64,000 nt of DNA from Brevibacterium ihuae (GCF_900184225.1 NZ_FXWZ01000002.1:186001-250000); one strand, 5' to 3'. Positions 1-10,575 are shown, counted from the first letter of the stretch. Notes: generated by a model not told the origin, from the sequence alone. Made by a program: numbers and translations.

Positions 1-97
1 GGTGTCCGATCGCCGGGGATGTGCTCGATGCTAGCCCCGGATCCGCCCGCCTGTGGACGACGGGGTCCGGTTTGACTCGGAATGGGAGAATGGTCGG

Positions 98-1294
98 GTG
101 ACTGCTGCATCCCTCACCCGTGCCCCCGAGACCGCCGCGGCGCCCTCCGCGCGCCCCGCGCTGCGGATCGGGCCGATCGAGCTGTCCTCGCCCGTCGTGC
201 TCGCCCCGATGGCCGGGATCACCAACACCGCGTTCCGCCGCCTGTGCCGCGAGTACGGCGCGGGCCTCTACGTCACCGAGATGGTGACGAGCCGCGCGCT
301 CGTCGAGCGCAGCCCCAAGAGCATGCGGATCATCCACCACGAGCCGTACGAGACCCCGCGCTCGGTGCAGCTCTACGGCGTCGACCCGGTGACGATCGGG
401 CAGGCGGTGCGGATGCTCGTGGAGGAGGACCGCGCGGACCACATCGACCTGAATTTCGGCTGCCCCGTCCCCAAGGTCACCCGCAAGGGCGGGGGCTCGG
501 CGCTGCCGTGGAAGACCGATCTCTTCACCGCGATCGTCACCACCGCGGTGCGCGAGGCCGCGCGCGGCGGGATCCCGCTCACCGTGAAGATGCGCAAGGG
601 GATCGACGCCGACCACCTCACCTACCTCGACGCCGGGCGGATCGCGCGCGACGCCGGCGTCGCGGCGATCACCCTCCATGGCCGCACCACGGCCGACCTC
701 TACTCCGGCACTGCGGACTGGGACGCGATCGCCCGCCTCAAGGACTCCCTCGGCGACACCGTCCCGGTGCTCGGCAACGGGGACATCTTCGCCGCCGAGG
801 ACGCGCTGGCGATGATGGACCGGACCGGCTGCGACGGCGTCGTCATCGGCCGCGGGTGCCAGGGCCGACCCTGGCTGTTCGGCGACCTCGCCGCGGCATT
901 CGCCGGCAATCCGGAGAGGATCCGCCCGGGCCTCGGCGAGGTCGCCGAGGCCGTCCACACCCACGGCGTCTACCTCTCCGAGTACTACGGGGACGAGTTC
1001 TACGGCGTGCGCGACCTCCGCAAGCACATGAGCTGGTACTTCAAGGGCTACCCCGTCGGAGGCGAGGTCCGCCGGGCGCTCGCCATGGTCTCCTCGCTCG
1101 CCGAGCTCCGCGAGCACCTCGACCGGCTCGACGCGAGCGCACCGTACCCCGGGAGCGATGCGGAGGGCTCGCGCGGGCGCACCACGCGGCCCAAGCGGCC
1201 CCACCTGCCCGACGGCTGGCTCGATTCCCGGTCGATGGAGGATTCCCGGCTGGCCGACCTCGCGCTCGCCGAGCTCGACGTGTCGGGAGGCTGA
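98..1294 (+). CDS. dusB: tRNA-dihydrouridine synthase DusB
   Basis: This FMN-dependent TIM-barrel enzyme reduces uridine to dihydrouridine in the D-loop of tRNA, in the cytoplasm. The N-terminal half carries the family signature APMAGITN near residue 38 and the NFGCPVPK motif with catalytic Cys122. The C-terminal third is the usual helical tRNA-binding domain. I chose GTG at 98 because GGGAGA lies nine bases upstream; an in-frame start at 53 would add 15 residues with no ribosome site. At about 398 residues it is slightly longer than most DusB proteins, mainly through a polar C-terminal tail. The next gene, dgt, begins two bases after the stop, so the two are probably cotranscribed and translationally coupled. 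Family identity is clear; the exact start is less so. Confidence 0.93.
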   Translation: MTAASLTRAPETAAAPSARPALRIGPIELSSPVVLAPMAGITNTAFRRLCREYGAGLYVTEMVTSRALVERSPKSMRIIHHEPYETPRSVQLYGVDPVTIGQAVRMLVEEDRADHIDLNFGCPVPKVTRKGGGSALPWKTDLFTAIVTTAVREAARGGIPLTVKMRKGIDADHLTYLDAGRIARDAGVAAITLHGRTTADLYSGTADWDAIARLKDSLGDTVPVLGNGDIFAAEDALAMMDRTGCDGVVIGRGCQGRPWLFGDLAAAFAGNPERIRPGLGEVAEAVHTHGVYLSEYYGDEFYGVRDLRKHMSWYFKGYPVGGEVRRALAMVSSLAELREHLDRLDASAPYPGSDAEGSRGRTTRPKRPHLPDGWLDSRSMEDSRLADLALAELDVSGG

Positions 1295-1296
1295 GG

Positions 1297-2583
1297 GTGA
1301 GCGGGATCCCGGGCGGGCTCGCCGAGTACTCCGCCCATGACCAGGAGCGGTGGGTGCCGGAGTCGGCGAAGAACCCCCGTCGGTCGGCGTTCCAGCGCGA
1401 CCGCGCCCGCGTGCTCCACTCCTCGGGCCTGCGCCGGCTCGGCGCCAAGACCCAGGTGGTGTCCCCGGGCAGCGACGACTTCGTCCGGACGCGCCTCACG
1501 CACTCCCTCGAGGTCGCCCAGGTGGGCCGCGAGCTCGCCCGCTACCTCGGCTGCGACCCCGACGTCGTCGACACCGCGTGCCTGAGCCACGACCTCGGCC
1601 ATCCGCCGTTCGGACACCACGGGGAGACCGTCCTCGACGAGCTGTGCCGCGACATCGGCGGCTTCGAGGGGAACGCGCAGACCCTGCGGATCATCACCCG
1701 CCTCGAGCCCAAGGTCATTACCCCCGACGGCGACTCGGCCGGGCTCAACCTCACCCGCGCGACGCTCGACGCCTGCACGAAGTACCCGTGGTCGCGCGAC
1801 GACTCGCCGGTCGAGCCGACCTCCGGCGCGCCCCTCCGGAAGTTCGGGGTCTACGCCGACGACCTCCCGGTGTTCACGTTCTTCCGCGATGGGCGCACCG
1901 ACACCCGCCGGTGCATCGAGGCCCAGCTCATGGACCTCGCCGACGACATCTCCTACTCCGTCCACGACGTCGAGGACGCGGTGTTCGCCGGGCACCTCGA
2001 CCTGTTCGCCTACCGCAACGACCACGCGCTCGGCGGCCTCATCGACATCACCCGCTCGTGGTACCTCCCCGCGGCCCGCGACGAGCAGATCGTCTCCGCG
2101 CTCGACCGCCTCCAGGCGGCGGCGTACTGGCCGCGCGAGCGCTACGACGGCTCGCGCCGCGCGCAGGCCGGGCTCAAGCACATGACGAGCCAGCTCATCG
2201 GCCGGTTCGCCGGCGCCGCGGAGGCCGCCACCCGCGAGGAGTTCGGCTGGGAGCCGCTCGGCCGCTACGACGGCGATCTCGTCGTCCCCGAGACGACCCG
2301 CCACGAGATCGCGGTGCTCAAGGGACTCGCGACCGTCACCGTCATGGTCGCCGAGGACCGCCTGCGCCTCCAGCGCATCCAGGCCCGGGTCCTCACCGCG
2401 CTCGGCGAGTACTTCTCCGAGCGGCCCGAGGCGATGGACCCGATGTTCCTCCTCGACCACCGGGCCGCGGAGTCCGACGCCGAACGGCTGCGCATCGTCG
2501 TCGATCAGATCGCCTCGCTCACCGACCACTCCGCCTGGGCCGCCTACCACCGGATGCAGGCCGACGAAGCGAGCCTCCTCTAG
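1297..2583 (+). CDS. dgt: dGTP triphosphohydrolase-like HD protein
   Basis: Deoxynucleoside triphosphate triphosphohydrolase of the HD superfamily. It removes triphosphate from dGTP or other dNTPs and so tunes the cytoplasmic dNTP pool. The metal-binding HD pair is visible in SHDLGHPPFGHHGE (H98, D99), with a preceding conserved histidine in RLTHSLEV and a later DLADDISYSVHD segment. The length of 428 residues suits the bacterial type. The GTG start at 1297 follows the GGGAGGCTGAG ribosome site that overlaps the dusB stop. The frame is open far upstream, but that part is a GC-rich shadow of dusB. Its stop codon shares one base with the dnaG start, giving a tight dusB-dgt-dnaG operon, an order common in actinobacteria. 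Confidence 0.92.
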   Translation: MSGIPGGLAEYSAHDQERWVPESAKNPRRSAFQRDRARVLHSSGLRRLGAKTQVVSPGSDDFVRTRLTHSLEVAQVGRELARYLGCDPDVVDTACLSHDLGHPPFGHHGETVLDELCRDIGGFEGNAQTLRIITRLEPKVITPDGDSAGLNLTRATLDACTKYPWSRDDSPVEPTSGAPLRKFGVYADDLPVFTFFRDGRTDTRRCIEAQLMDLADDISYSVHDVEDAVFAGHLDLFAYRNDHALGGLIDITRSWYLPAARDEQIVSALDRLQAAAYWPRERYDGSRRAQAGLKHMTSQLIGRFAGAAEAATREEFGWEPLGRYDGDLVVPETTRHEIAVLKGLATVTVMVAEDRLRLQRIQARVLTALGEYFSERPEAMDPMFLLDHRAAESDAERLRIVVDQIASLTDHSAWAAYHRMQADEASLL

Positions 2584-4523
2584 TGGCCGGCCTCATCCGC
2601 CGCGAGGACATCGACGAGGTCCGGTCGCGGACCCGGATCGACGAGGTCGTCGGCGAGTACGTCACGCTCAAGAGCGCCGGCGTCGGATCGATGAAGGGCC
2701 TGTGCCCGTTCCATGACGAGCGCACGCCCTCGTTCCACGTGCGGCCCCAGGTGGGGATGTACCACTGCTTCGGCTGCGGCGAGAGCGGCGACGTGTTCGC
2801 GTTCCTCCAGAAGATCGACGGGATGACCTTCGTCGAATCGGTCGAGCGCCTCGCGGAGCGCTCCGGGGTGCAGCTGCGCTACGAGGACGGGCGCGGTCCG
2901 GACCGCGAGGCCGCGGGCACCCGGCAGCGCCTCCTCGAGATGCATCAGGTGGCCGCCGACTTCTTCCGCGAGCAGCTCGCCGGTCCGGGGGCGCGGATCG
3001 GTCGCGAGTACCTCGCCGAGCGCGGCTTCGACGAGGACGCGCGCACGACCTTCGCAGTCGGCTTCGCGCCGCAGTCCTGGGACGCGCTGCTCGGCCACCT
3101 GCGCGGCCGCGGCTACGTCACCGACGACATCATCGCCTCCGGGCTCGTGAGCCAGGGGCGGCGCGGCGTGTACGACCGGTTCCGCGGGCGGCTCGTGTGG
3201 CCGATCCGGGACGTCACCGGACGCACCATCGGGTTCGGCGCGCGCCGGCTGTTCGACGACGACCAGGGACCCAAGTACCTCAACACCCCGGAAACCGCGC
3301 TCTACCGGAAGAACCAGGTCCTCTACGGCCTCGATCTCGCGAAGCGCTCGATCGCCCGCACCAAGCGGATCGTCATCGTCGAGGGCTACACCGACGTCAT
3401 GGCCGCCCACCTCGCCGGGGTCGAGCAGGCGGTCGCGACCTGCGGCACCGCGTTCGGCGCCGAGCACATCAAGATCGCCCGGCGGCTCCTCGGCGACGAC
3501 CAGGCGCACAGCGGCGAGGTGGTCTTCACCTTCGACGGCGACGAAGCCGGCCGGAAGGCCGCGCTCAAGGCCTTCGAGGAGGACCAGCACTTCGTCGCCC
3601 AGACCTATGTCGCCGTCGAGCGCTCGGGCATGGATCCCTGCGATCTCCGGCAGGCGCAGGGCGATGCGGCCGTCCGCGCCCTCATCGAGTCGCGCCGCCC
3701 GCTGTTCGAGTTCGCGCTGACCTCGAGCGTCGACCGCTTCGACCTGAGCACCGTCGAGGGCCGCGTGGGGGCGGTGCGCGCCGCCGCCCCGGTCATCGCG
3801 CAGATCCGGGACTCCGCGATGCGGCCGGGCTACGAGCGCTTCGTCGCCGGGCACATCGGCGTCGATCCCGCCGAGGTCGCCCGGGCGGTGCGCACCGCTC
3901 AGCGCCGCAGCGGCGGACGGGGCGAGGGGGACGCGCGCAGGGCCGACGGTCCGCAGCGGCACCCGGGCCGGCAGGGCCGTCGGACGGCCGAGGACACGCC
4001 GGCGGAGACCGCAGCGGCCGTCGAGACCTACGCGCAGGAGCTCGGCGGGGGACCGGTCGACGTCACCGGGATGCGCGTCGAGCGCGGTGCGCTCCAGGTC
4101 GCCCTCCAGCAGCCGACCTTCGTCAACGCCACGCTCTTCGACGGCCTCAACGGCAAGGTGTTCTCCGACCCCGCACACCGGGCGGTGCACGAGGCGATGA
4201 AGGCGGCCGGTGGCATCCGGACGGGGCTGGCGGATCCCGCGAGCTGGCCGGAGAAGGTCCTCGAGGCCGCGCCCGAGCAGCTCCGCGGATTCGTCGGGCG
4301 GCTCGCCGTCGAACCGCTGCCCGCCGAGGACGCGAACGGGGTCGAGCGCTATGCGCGGGGCATCATCGCCCGGCTGTTCGACAAGGACATGGTGCGCATC
4401 GCCGACGAGCTCCATTCCCGCCTGCAGCGCGCCGACCCGGCCGACGGGGCGACGAGCGGACGGCTGCTCGAGCAGCTTCAGGTCCTCGAACGCCAGCGCG
4501 CCCGCCTCCGCTCGATCATGTGA
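2583..4523 (+). CDS. dnaG: DNA primase DnaG
   Basis: DnaG lays down RNA primers for lagging-strand synthesis with the replicative helicase. The N-terminal CHC2 zinc ribbon is complete (C41, H44, C62, C65). The TOPRIM catalytic core follows, with the acidic VEGYTDV segment (E267) and the FDGDEAG motif. The C-terminal part is a helical helicase-interaction domain preceded by a low-complexity charged linker around residues 440-470. The length of 646 residues is normal for actinobacteria. The GTG start overlaps the dgt TAG by one base. The last 27 bases, including the TGA, form the left arm and loop of a strong hairpin. Confidence 0.97.
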   Translation: MAGLIRREDIDEVRSRTRIDEVVGEYVTLKSAGVGSMKGLCPFHDERTPSFHVRPQVGMYHCFGCGESGDVFAFLQKIDGMTFVESVERLAERSGVQLRYEDGRGPDREAAGTRQRLLEMHQVAADFFREQLAGPGARIGREYLAERGFDEDARTTFAVGFAPQSWDALLGHLRGRGYVTDDIIASGLVSQGRRGVYDRFRGRLVWPIRDVTGRTIGFGARRLFDDDQGPKYLNTPETALYRKNQVLYGLDLAKRSIARTKRIVIVEGYTDVMAAHLAGVEQAVATCGTAFGAEHIKIARRLLGDDQAHSGEVVFTFDGDEAGRKAALKAFEEDQHFVAQTYVAVERSGMDPCDLRQAQGDAAVRALIESRRPLFEFALTSSVDRFDLSTVEGRVGAVRAAAPVIAQIRDSAMRPGYERFVAGHIGVDPAEVARAVRTAQRRSGGRGEGDARRADGPQRHPGRQGRRTAEDTPAETAAAVETYAQELGGGPVDVTGMRVERGALQVALQQPTFVNATLFDGLNGKVFSDPAHRAVHEAMKAAGGIRTGLADPASWPEKVLEAAPEQLRGFVGRLAVEPLPAEDANGVERYARGIIARLFDKDMVRIADELHSRLQRADPADGATSGRLLEQLQVLERQRARLRSIM

Positions 4524-4540
4524 GAGCGGAGGCGGGCGCG
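4497..4540 (+). terminator. 17-bp stem terminator across the dnaG stop
   Basis: A perfect 17-bp inverted repeat (4497-4513 with 4524-4540) encloses a 10-base loop that contains the dnaG TGA. No U-run follows, as is common in high-GC actinobacteria. It lies between the convergent dnaG and dehydrogenase genes and could stop transcription from both sides. Confidence 0.75.
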
Positions 4541-4597
4541 AGATCGCAATAGTCGAAGGAATCGTTCTCAGGAACCTTCGGAAATTGCTCGGTGGGG

Positions 4598-5554
4598 TCA
4601 GTCGATGACGTGGTCGGGTCGGCCGCCCTCGGCGAGGGTGAGGACGTTGGCGAGCGACTTCGTGAAGACCCGGGTCACCGTGTCGTGGGTCTGCGCGCCC
4701 GCGTGCGGGGTGGCGACGACGTTCGGCGCGCTGAGCAGCGGGTTGTCGGCGATGTCGGGCTCGCCGGTGAAGACGTCGAACCCGGCCCCGGCGATCGTAC
4801 CGGCACGGAGGGCGTCGGCGAGCGCCTGTTCGTCGACGATCCCCGGCCGCGACATGTTGAGCACGATCGCCGAATCGGACATGAGCGCGAGCTCCTCGGC
4901 CCCGATGAGGCCGCGCGTCTCGTCGGTGAGCGGGACGTGGATCGACAGCACGTCGGCGCCGGGGAGCAGGTCGGCGAGCTCGCGGTACTCGATCCCGATC
5001 TCCTGCTCGACCTCTGCGGGCTGCCGGAACACGTCGTAGTACGCGAGCTCCATGTCGAACGCCCGGAGACGGCGGGCGAGGAGCTGACCGATGTGTCCGA
5101 GGCCGATGATCGCGGCCCTGCGGCCGGACAGCTCGTAGCTCGAGTGGAGCCACTCGTTGGGTGCCCAGGTGCCGGCGCGGGTGTTCGCGTCGAGGCCGGG
5201 AAGGTGGCGGGCGCAGGCGAGGAGCGAGGCCATCGCGAGCTCCGCGACGGCCACCGAGTTCGCTCCCGGCATGTTCGCCACGAGGATGTCGCGCTGCGCT
5301 GCGGCGGCGAAGTCGATGCCGTCGGTGCCGGCGCCCACGCGCTGGATGATCCGGAGCTTCGGGGCGCCGTCCATGAGGTCCGCGCCGATCGTCCCCGCGC
5401 CGTTGAGGATCGCCTCGACCTCGGCGAGCTCCGCGTCGGTGGGGGAGTCGCCCTCCGGGATCACAAGCTCCGCCCGGGGCTCGGAGGCGAATACCTGCTC
5501 GAGGATGTCGAGGACCTCGCGGTCCTTCTCGCCGATCCAGATGACTGTGCTCAC
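4598..5554 (-). CDS. D-2-hydroxyacid dehydrogenase (NAD-dependent)
   Basis: This 318-residue enzyme belongs to the D-isomer-specific 2-hydroxyacid dehydrogenase family, which interconverts 2-hydroxyacids and 2-oxoacids using NAD(P). The Rossmann motif GLGHIG is at 151-156. The catalytic Arg and Glu are in the family segments ending SRPGIVDE and GEPDI, and the catalytic His is in TPHAG. There is no ACT domain, so it is not a classical full-length SerA; phosphoglycerate, glyoxylate or another hydroxyacid could be the substrate. GTG at 5554 was chosen because AGGAGG sits six bases upstream; the open frame further upstream lacks a signal. It is divergent from the TetR gene. A possible -10 (CATAAT, minus strand) is at 5613-5618. 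Confidence 0.85.
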   Translation of the reverse strand: MSTVIWIGEKDREVLDILEQVFASEPRAELVIPEGDSPTDAELAEVEAILNGAGTIGADLMDGAPKLRIIQRVGAGTDGIDFAAAAQRDILVANMPGANSVAVAELAMASLLACARHLPGLDANTRAGTWAPNEWLHSSYELSGRRAAIIGLGHIGQLLARRLRAFDMELAYYDVFRQPAEVEQEIGIEYRELADLLPGADVLSIHVPLTDETRGLIGAEELALMSDSAIVLNMSRPGIVDEQALADALRAGTIAGAGFDVFTGEPDIADNPLLSAPNVVATPHAGAQTHDTVTRVFTKSLANVLTLAEGGRPDHVID

Positions 5555-5728
5555 TGCGTCCTCCTGGGATGCTCCACGGGTGCGGCCGCCGTCCGATCGG
5601 CGATCCAGTCCGATTATGCACCGCGGACCCGCGTCCCCGGTGCACCGGTCCACCGCGGGCGGTCCGCCGGTCCCGGGTGCCGGACGCGGCGGTGAGGCGT
5701 GTCACTGCACGACGCGCAAAGATGCACT

Positions 5729-5756
5729 TGAAGAAAGTTTGCACAGAGTGCAAAAT
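5729..5756 (+). promoter_or_regulatory. Promoter and TetR operator of the TetR-MFS operon
   Basis: A perfect 7-bp inverted repeat with a 3-bp spacer (TTTGCAC AGA GTGCAAA, 5738-5754) overlaps a candidate promoter: -35 TTGAAG at 5729-5734, 16 bp, then -10 CAAAAT at 5751-5756. The ATG at 5763 is only six bases past the -10, so the transcript is probably leaderless. The position suggests autorepression by the TetR protein; that is inference. Confidence 0.7.
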
Positions 5757-5762
5757 CGAGTC

Positions 5763-6434
5763 ATGACCATTTCCCAGGACACCGCCGCACCGCCGGCGGA
5801 GGAGTCCCTGCGCGATCGGAAGCCCCGCCTCACCCGGCGGGCCATCCACGTCGCCACCGTCAACCAGGTGCACGCGCACGGCCTCGATCAGGCCACGATC
5901 GCCGCGATCGCCGCCGAGGCCGGGGTCTCCACCCGCACCTTCTTCAACTACTTCGCCTCGAAGGAGGACGCGGTCGTCGGCATCGCCGAGCAGGAGCTCG
6001 ACGAGGAGGCGATCGCCGGCTTCCTCGTCGCCCCGTCCGACGGCGCCGAACTCGCCGAACAGGTCGCGCGCCTCCTCCACGCCGCGTACCTCCTCACCTT
6101 CAACGATGACGAGGTGGCGAGTCTGCGGCGCCGAATCTTCGCCGCGCACCCCTCGCTCCTGGGCCGCCAGTTCGAGAAGAACCGGCGACTCGAGGCGCAG
6201 GTCGCCGAGGTCGTCGCGACGAGGATCCGACAGCACGATCTCGAGTTCGACAGCCCCGAGTCCCCGGAGGCGATCGCCGAGATGATCGTCCTCGTCTGCA
6301 GCGCCCCGCTGCGCGCAGCCGCCCGGCAGCTGGCCGAGCGGGACGACGCCGGCGCGGAGGCGGGCGAGGACCCCGCGGTGTTCGACCGATCCATCCGCCT
6401 GTTCCTCGACGTCATGAAGGGCCCCGCCGCATGA
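5763..6434 (+). CDS. TetR/AcrR family transcriptional regulator
   Basis: This 223-residue regulator has an N-terminal helix-turn-helix of TetR type at about residues 20-65: LTRRAIHVATVNQVH, then AAIAAEAGVSTRTFFNYFASKEDAV, a textbook recognition helix. The C-terminal ligand-binding part is helical and unassigned, as usual. It starts directly behind a palindromic operator and probably lacks a leader. Its stop overlaps the start of the exporter gene (ATGA), so regulator and transporter are one transcript. The likely role is derepression of the exporter when a toxic ligand is bound; the ligand cannot be read from sequence. Confidence 0.88.
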   Translation: MTISQDTAAPPAEESLRDRKPRLTRRAIHVATVNQVHAHGLDQATIAAIAAEAGVSTRTFFNYFASKEDAVVGIAEQELDEEAIAGFLVAPSDGAELAEQVARLLHAAYLLTFNDDEVASLRRRIFAAHPSLLGRQFEKNRRLEAQVAEVVATRIRQHDLEFDSPESPEAIAEMIVLVCSAPLRAAARQLAERDDAGAEAGEDPAVFDRSIRLFLDVMKGPAA

Positions 6435-8140
6435 AGCGCCTCGAACGCCGTCCCGCCCCGGCCCCCGGCGAGGAGATGTCGACCGGCGCGATCCTCCTGC
6501 TGTTCATCGGACTCATGGTCGCGATGTTCATGTTCTCGCTCAACCAGACGATCCTCGCCACCGCCCTGCCGACGATCGTCGGCGAGCTCAACGGGGTCGA
6601 CCTCATGCTCTGGGTGTCCACCGCGTTCATGCTCGCCTCGACGGTGATGATGCCGATCTACGGCAAGATCGGCGACCTGTTCGGCCGCAAGCCGCTCTTC
6701 ATCTTCGCGATCGTCATGTTCATGGCCGGCTCGCTCGCCGCGATGATCGCCCAGGACATGCGCCTGCTCATCCTCGGCCGCGTCCTCCAGGGAATCGGCG
6801 GCGGCGGCATGATGATCCTCGCGCAGGCGATCATCGCCGCGGTCGTCCCGGCCCGCCGGCGCGGCAAGTACATGGGGATCATGGGATCGGTGTTCGCCGT
6901 GTCCTCCGTCGCCGGGCCGCTCATCGGCGGCTGGCTCACCGAGGGTCCCGGCTGGCGCTGGGCGTTCGCGATGAACTTCCCCCTCGGCCTGTTCGCCATC
7001 CTCTGCGCCGTCGTCTTCCTCCGCATCCCGCGCACCGCGAACGCCACCCGGCCCAAGGTCGACGGCGCCGGCATGGCGCTCATCGCGCTCTTCACCTCCT
7101 CGGTGATCCTCGCCTCGGCCTGGGGCGGCCACCAGTTCGCGTGGACCTCCCCGGTGATCCTCGGCCTCGTCGCTCTCGCCCTCGTCGCCGCCGTGGTGTT
7201 CGTCCTCGTCGAGCGGCGGGTGAGCGAGCCGATCATCCCGCTGTGGCTGTTCCGCGAGCGGAACTTCATCCTCTGCACGATCGCCGGCCTCACCATCGGC
7301 GTCGCGATGTTCGGGGTGCTGAGCTACATGCCGACCTACCTCCAGATGGTCCACGGGATCGACGCCACGATCGCCGGCTTCATGATGGTGCCGATGATGG
7401 CGACCATGCTCGTCTTCGGCACCGTCGTGGGCTTCGTCGTCGAGAAGACCGGGCGCTACATGATCTACCCGGTCATCGGGTTCGTCCTGATCTTCGCGTC
7501 CCTCGTCCTCATGTCGCTCATGCAGGCCGACACGCCTGCGTACTGGTCGATCGTCCATCTCGCGATGCTCGGACTCGGGCTCGGGCTGACGATGCAGCTC
7601 CTCGTGCTCATCGTGCAGAACTCCTTCCCGGTCGCCGTGGTCGGCACCGCGACGGCTTCGAACAACTTCTTCCGGCAGATCGGCGCGACGCTCGGGATGG
7701 CCGTCATCGGGTCGATGTTCACCGAGCGCCTCATGACCCGGCTGGCGGGCGAGCTGCCCGGCGCCGGGGGAGCGGGCGCGGCCAATCGGCTCACCCCCGA
7801 GGTGGTCGCCGGGCTTCCCGGGCCGGTCCACGATCTCGTCGTCACCGCGTACAACGACGCGCTCATGCCGCTGTTCCTCTGGGTCAGCCCGCTGGTCCTC
7901 GTCGGTCTCGTCGCGGTCCTCCTCCTCGAGGAGAAGCCGCTCGCGACGACGCTCGAGCCCGAGGGCGACCGCGATGTCATCGACCTCGGCGACACCACGG
8001 GGCGGGCGGACGCCGCTAGAGTGGATCGGGCAGGAGACGCCGACGCCGCAGTCGAGAGCGAGGGGGCCGACGATGACCGTGCTGACGATCCTCACCGCCG
8101 AGGACCGGCCCAGGCCGCCGGCGTTCGAGCGGCTGAGTGA
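6431..8140 (+). CDS. MFS drug exporter, DHA2/EmrB-QacA type
   Basis: Proton-driven multidrug efflux protein of the 14-helix DHA2 family in the cytoplasmic membrane. It has the TM1 motif NQTILATALPTI near residues 38-50, motif A GKIGDLFGRK near 77, motif C GSVFAVSSVAGPLIGG near 155, and about fourteen hydrophobic segments up to residue 500. The C-terminal 60-70 residues are acidic and cytoplasmic. The start overlaps the TetR stop by four bases. The last 68 bases overlap the next gene in another frame, so the tail beyond about residue 547 may be under little constraint. Substrate unknown. Confidence 0.88.
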   Translation: MKRLERRPAPAPGEEMSTGAILLLFIGLMVAMFMFSLNQTILATALPTIVGELNGVDLMLWVSTAFMLASTVMMPIYGKIGDLFGRKPLFIFAIVMFMAGSLAAMIAQDMRLLILGRVLQGIGGGGMMILAQAIIAAVVPARRRGKYMGIMGSVFAVSSVAGPLIGGWLTEGPGWRWAFAMNFPLGLFAILCAVVFLRIPRTANATRPKVDGAGMALIALFTSSVILASAWGGHQFAWTSPVILGLVALALVAAVVFVLVERRVSEPIIPLWLFRERNFILCTIAGLTIGVAMFGVLSYMPTYLQMVHGIDATIAGFMMVPMMATMLVFGTVVGFVVEKTGRYMIYPVIGFVLIFASLVLMSLMQADTPAYWSIVHLAMLGLGLGLTMQLLVLIVQNSFPVAVVGTATASNNFFRQIGATLGMAVIGSMFTERLMTRLAGELPGAGGAGAANRLTPEVVAGLPGPVHDLVVTAYNDALMPLFLWVSPLVLVGLVAVLLLEEKPLATTLEPEGDRDVIDLGDTTGRADAARVDRAGDADAAVESEGADDDRADDPHRRGPAQAAGVRAAE

Positions 8141-9035
8141 CGACGCCGAGGTCCGGTGGACCACCGCCGACGGCCTCGCCTGGGCGCTGCCCGGCACGGA
8201 CGCCCTCCTCCTCTGGGACTTCTTCTCCCCGGCGCTCAAGGCCGCGTTCAGCGCCGCCGATGCGCTGCAGTGGATCCACGCGGCCTCGGCGGGCGTGGAC
8301 TCCCTGATGTTCCCGGCGCTGCAGGAGTCGGGGATCCGGGTGACGAACGCGCGCGGGGTCTTCGACCGGCCGATCGCAGAGTTCGTGCTCGGCCTCGTGC
8401 TCGCGTTCGCCAAGGACCTGCCGGGCTCGCTGGCGCTTCAGGCCGAGCGGCGCTGGCACTGGCGGGAGACCGAGGATCTCGCAGGGACCCGCGCGCTCGT
8501 CGTCGGGGTCGGCTCGATCGGCCGGGAGACCGCGCGGCTGCTGCGCGCGCTCGGCGTCGAGGTGCGCGGTGCCGGTTCCGCCGCCCGCTCCGGCGACCCG
8601 GACTTCGGCGAGGTCCTCGACTCCGCGCGGCTCGCCGACCACGTCGGCGACATCGACTGGCTCATCGACATCGCTCCGCTCACCCCAGCGACCACGGGCC
8701 TCATCGATGCGGAGGTGCTCGCCGCGCTCCCGCCCCGCGCCCGGCTCATCAACGTCGGACGCGGAGCGACGGTCGTCACCGCCGATCTCGTCGACGCGCT
8801 GCGCACCGGGCGGATCGCCGGCGCCGGCCTCGACGTCGTCGACGAGGAGCCGCTGCCGGAGGACCATCCGCTGTGGACGTGCCCGAACACCGTCATCACC
8901 GCCCACCTGAGCGGCGACACGCACGGGTGGACAGAGCGGCTCGCGGCGCAGTTCATGGACAACTGGGACCGGTGGATCGCCGGGGAGCCGCTGCTCAGCC
9001 CCGTCGACGTCGCCAAGGGCTATTCCGCGCGCTGA
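8073..9035 (+). CDS. D-2-hydroxyacid dehydrogenase family protein
   Basis: A second, 320-residue member of the D-2-hydroxyacid dehydrogenase family, only distantly like the one at 4598. The Rossmann motif is GVGSIG near residue 148. The catalytic Arg is in INVGRGATVV, the Glu in VVDEEPLPEDHPLW, and the His in ITAHLSG. That pattern resembles the glyoxylate/hydroxypyruvate (GhrA-like) branch rather than SerA, and there is no ACT domain. GAGGGGG lies seven bases before the ATG at 8073, supporting the start even though it sits 68 bases inside the exporter gene. It may be carried on the same transcript as the TetR and MFS genes. Substrate unassigned. Confidence 0.82.
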   Translation: MTVLTILTAEDRPRPPAFERLSDDAEVRWTTADGLAWALPGTDALLLWDFFSPALKAAFSAADALQWIHAASAGVDSLMFPALQESGIRVTNARGVFDRPIAEFVLGLVLAFAKDLPGSLALQAERRWHWRETEDLAGTRALVVGVGSIGRETARLLRALGVEVRGAGSAARSGDPDFGEVLDSARLADHVGDIDWLIDIAPLTPATTGLIDAEVLAALPPRARLINVGRGATVVTADLVDALRTGRIAGAGLDVVDEEPLPEDHPLWTCPNTVITAHLSGDTHGWTERLAAQFMDNWDRWIAGEPLLSPVDVAKGYSAR

Positions 9036-9049
9036 ACCCGAGCGCGCGG
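9025..9049. terminator. Bidirectional terminator between convergent genes
   Basis: A 9-bp GC stem (CCGCGCGCT with AGCGCGCGG) with a 7-base loop spans the stop codon at 9035 and the short gap before the glpK stop at 9064. Its position between convergent genes fits a shared terminator. Confidence 0.5.
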
Positions 9050-9063
9050 CTCCGGATCGCGGA

Positions 9064-10572
<1,509 letters not shown>

Positions 10573-10575
10573 GGC

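Noticed and set aside
1048..6236. Very long open frames on the strand opposite dusB, dgt and dnaG
   Set aside because: They follow the GC-rich third-codon pattern of the real genes and contain only Arg/Ala/Gly/Asp-rich sequence without motifs; the plus-strand genes are certain.
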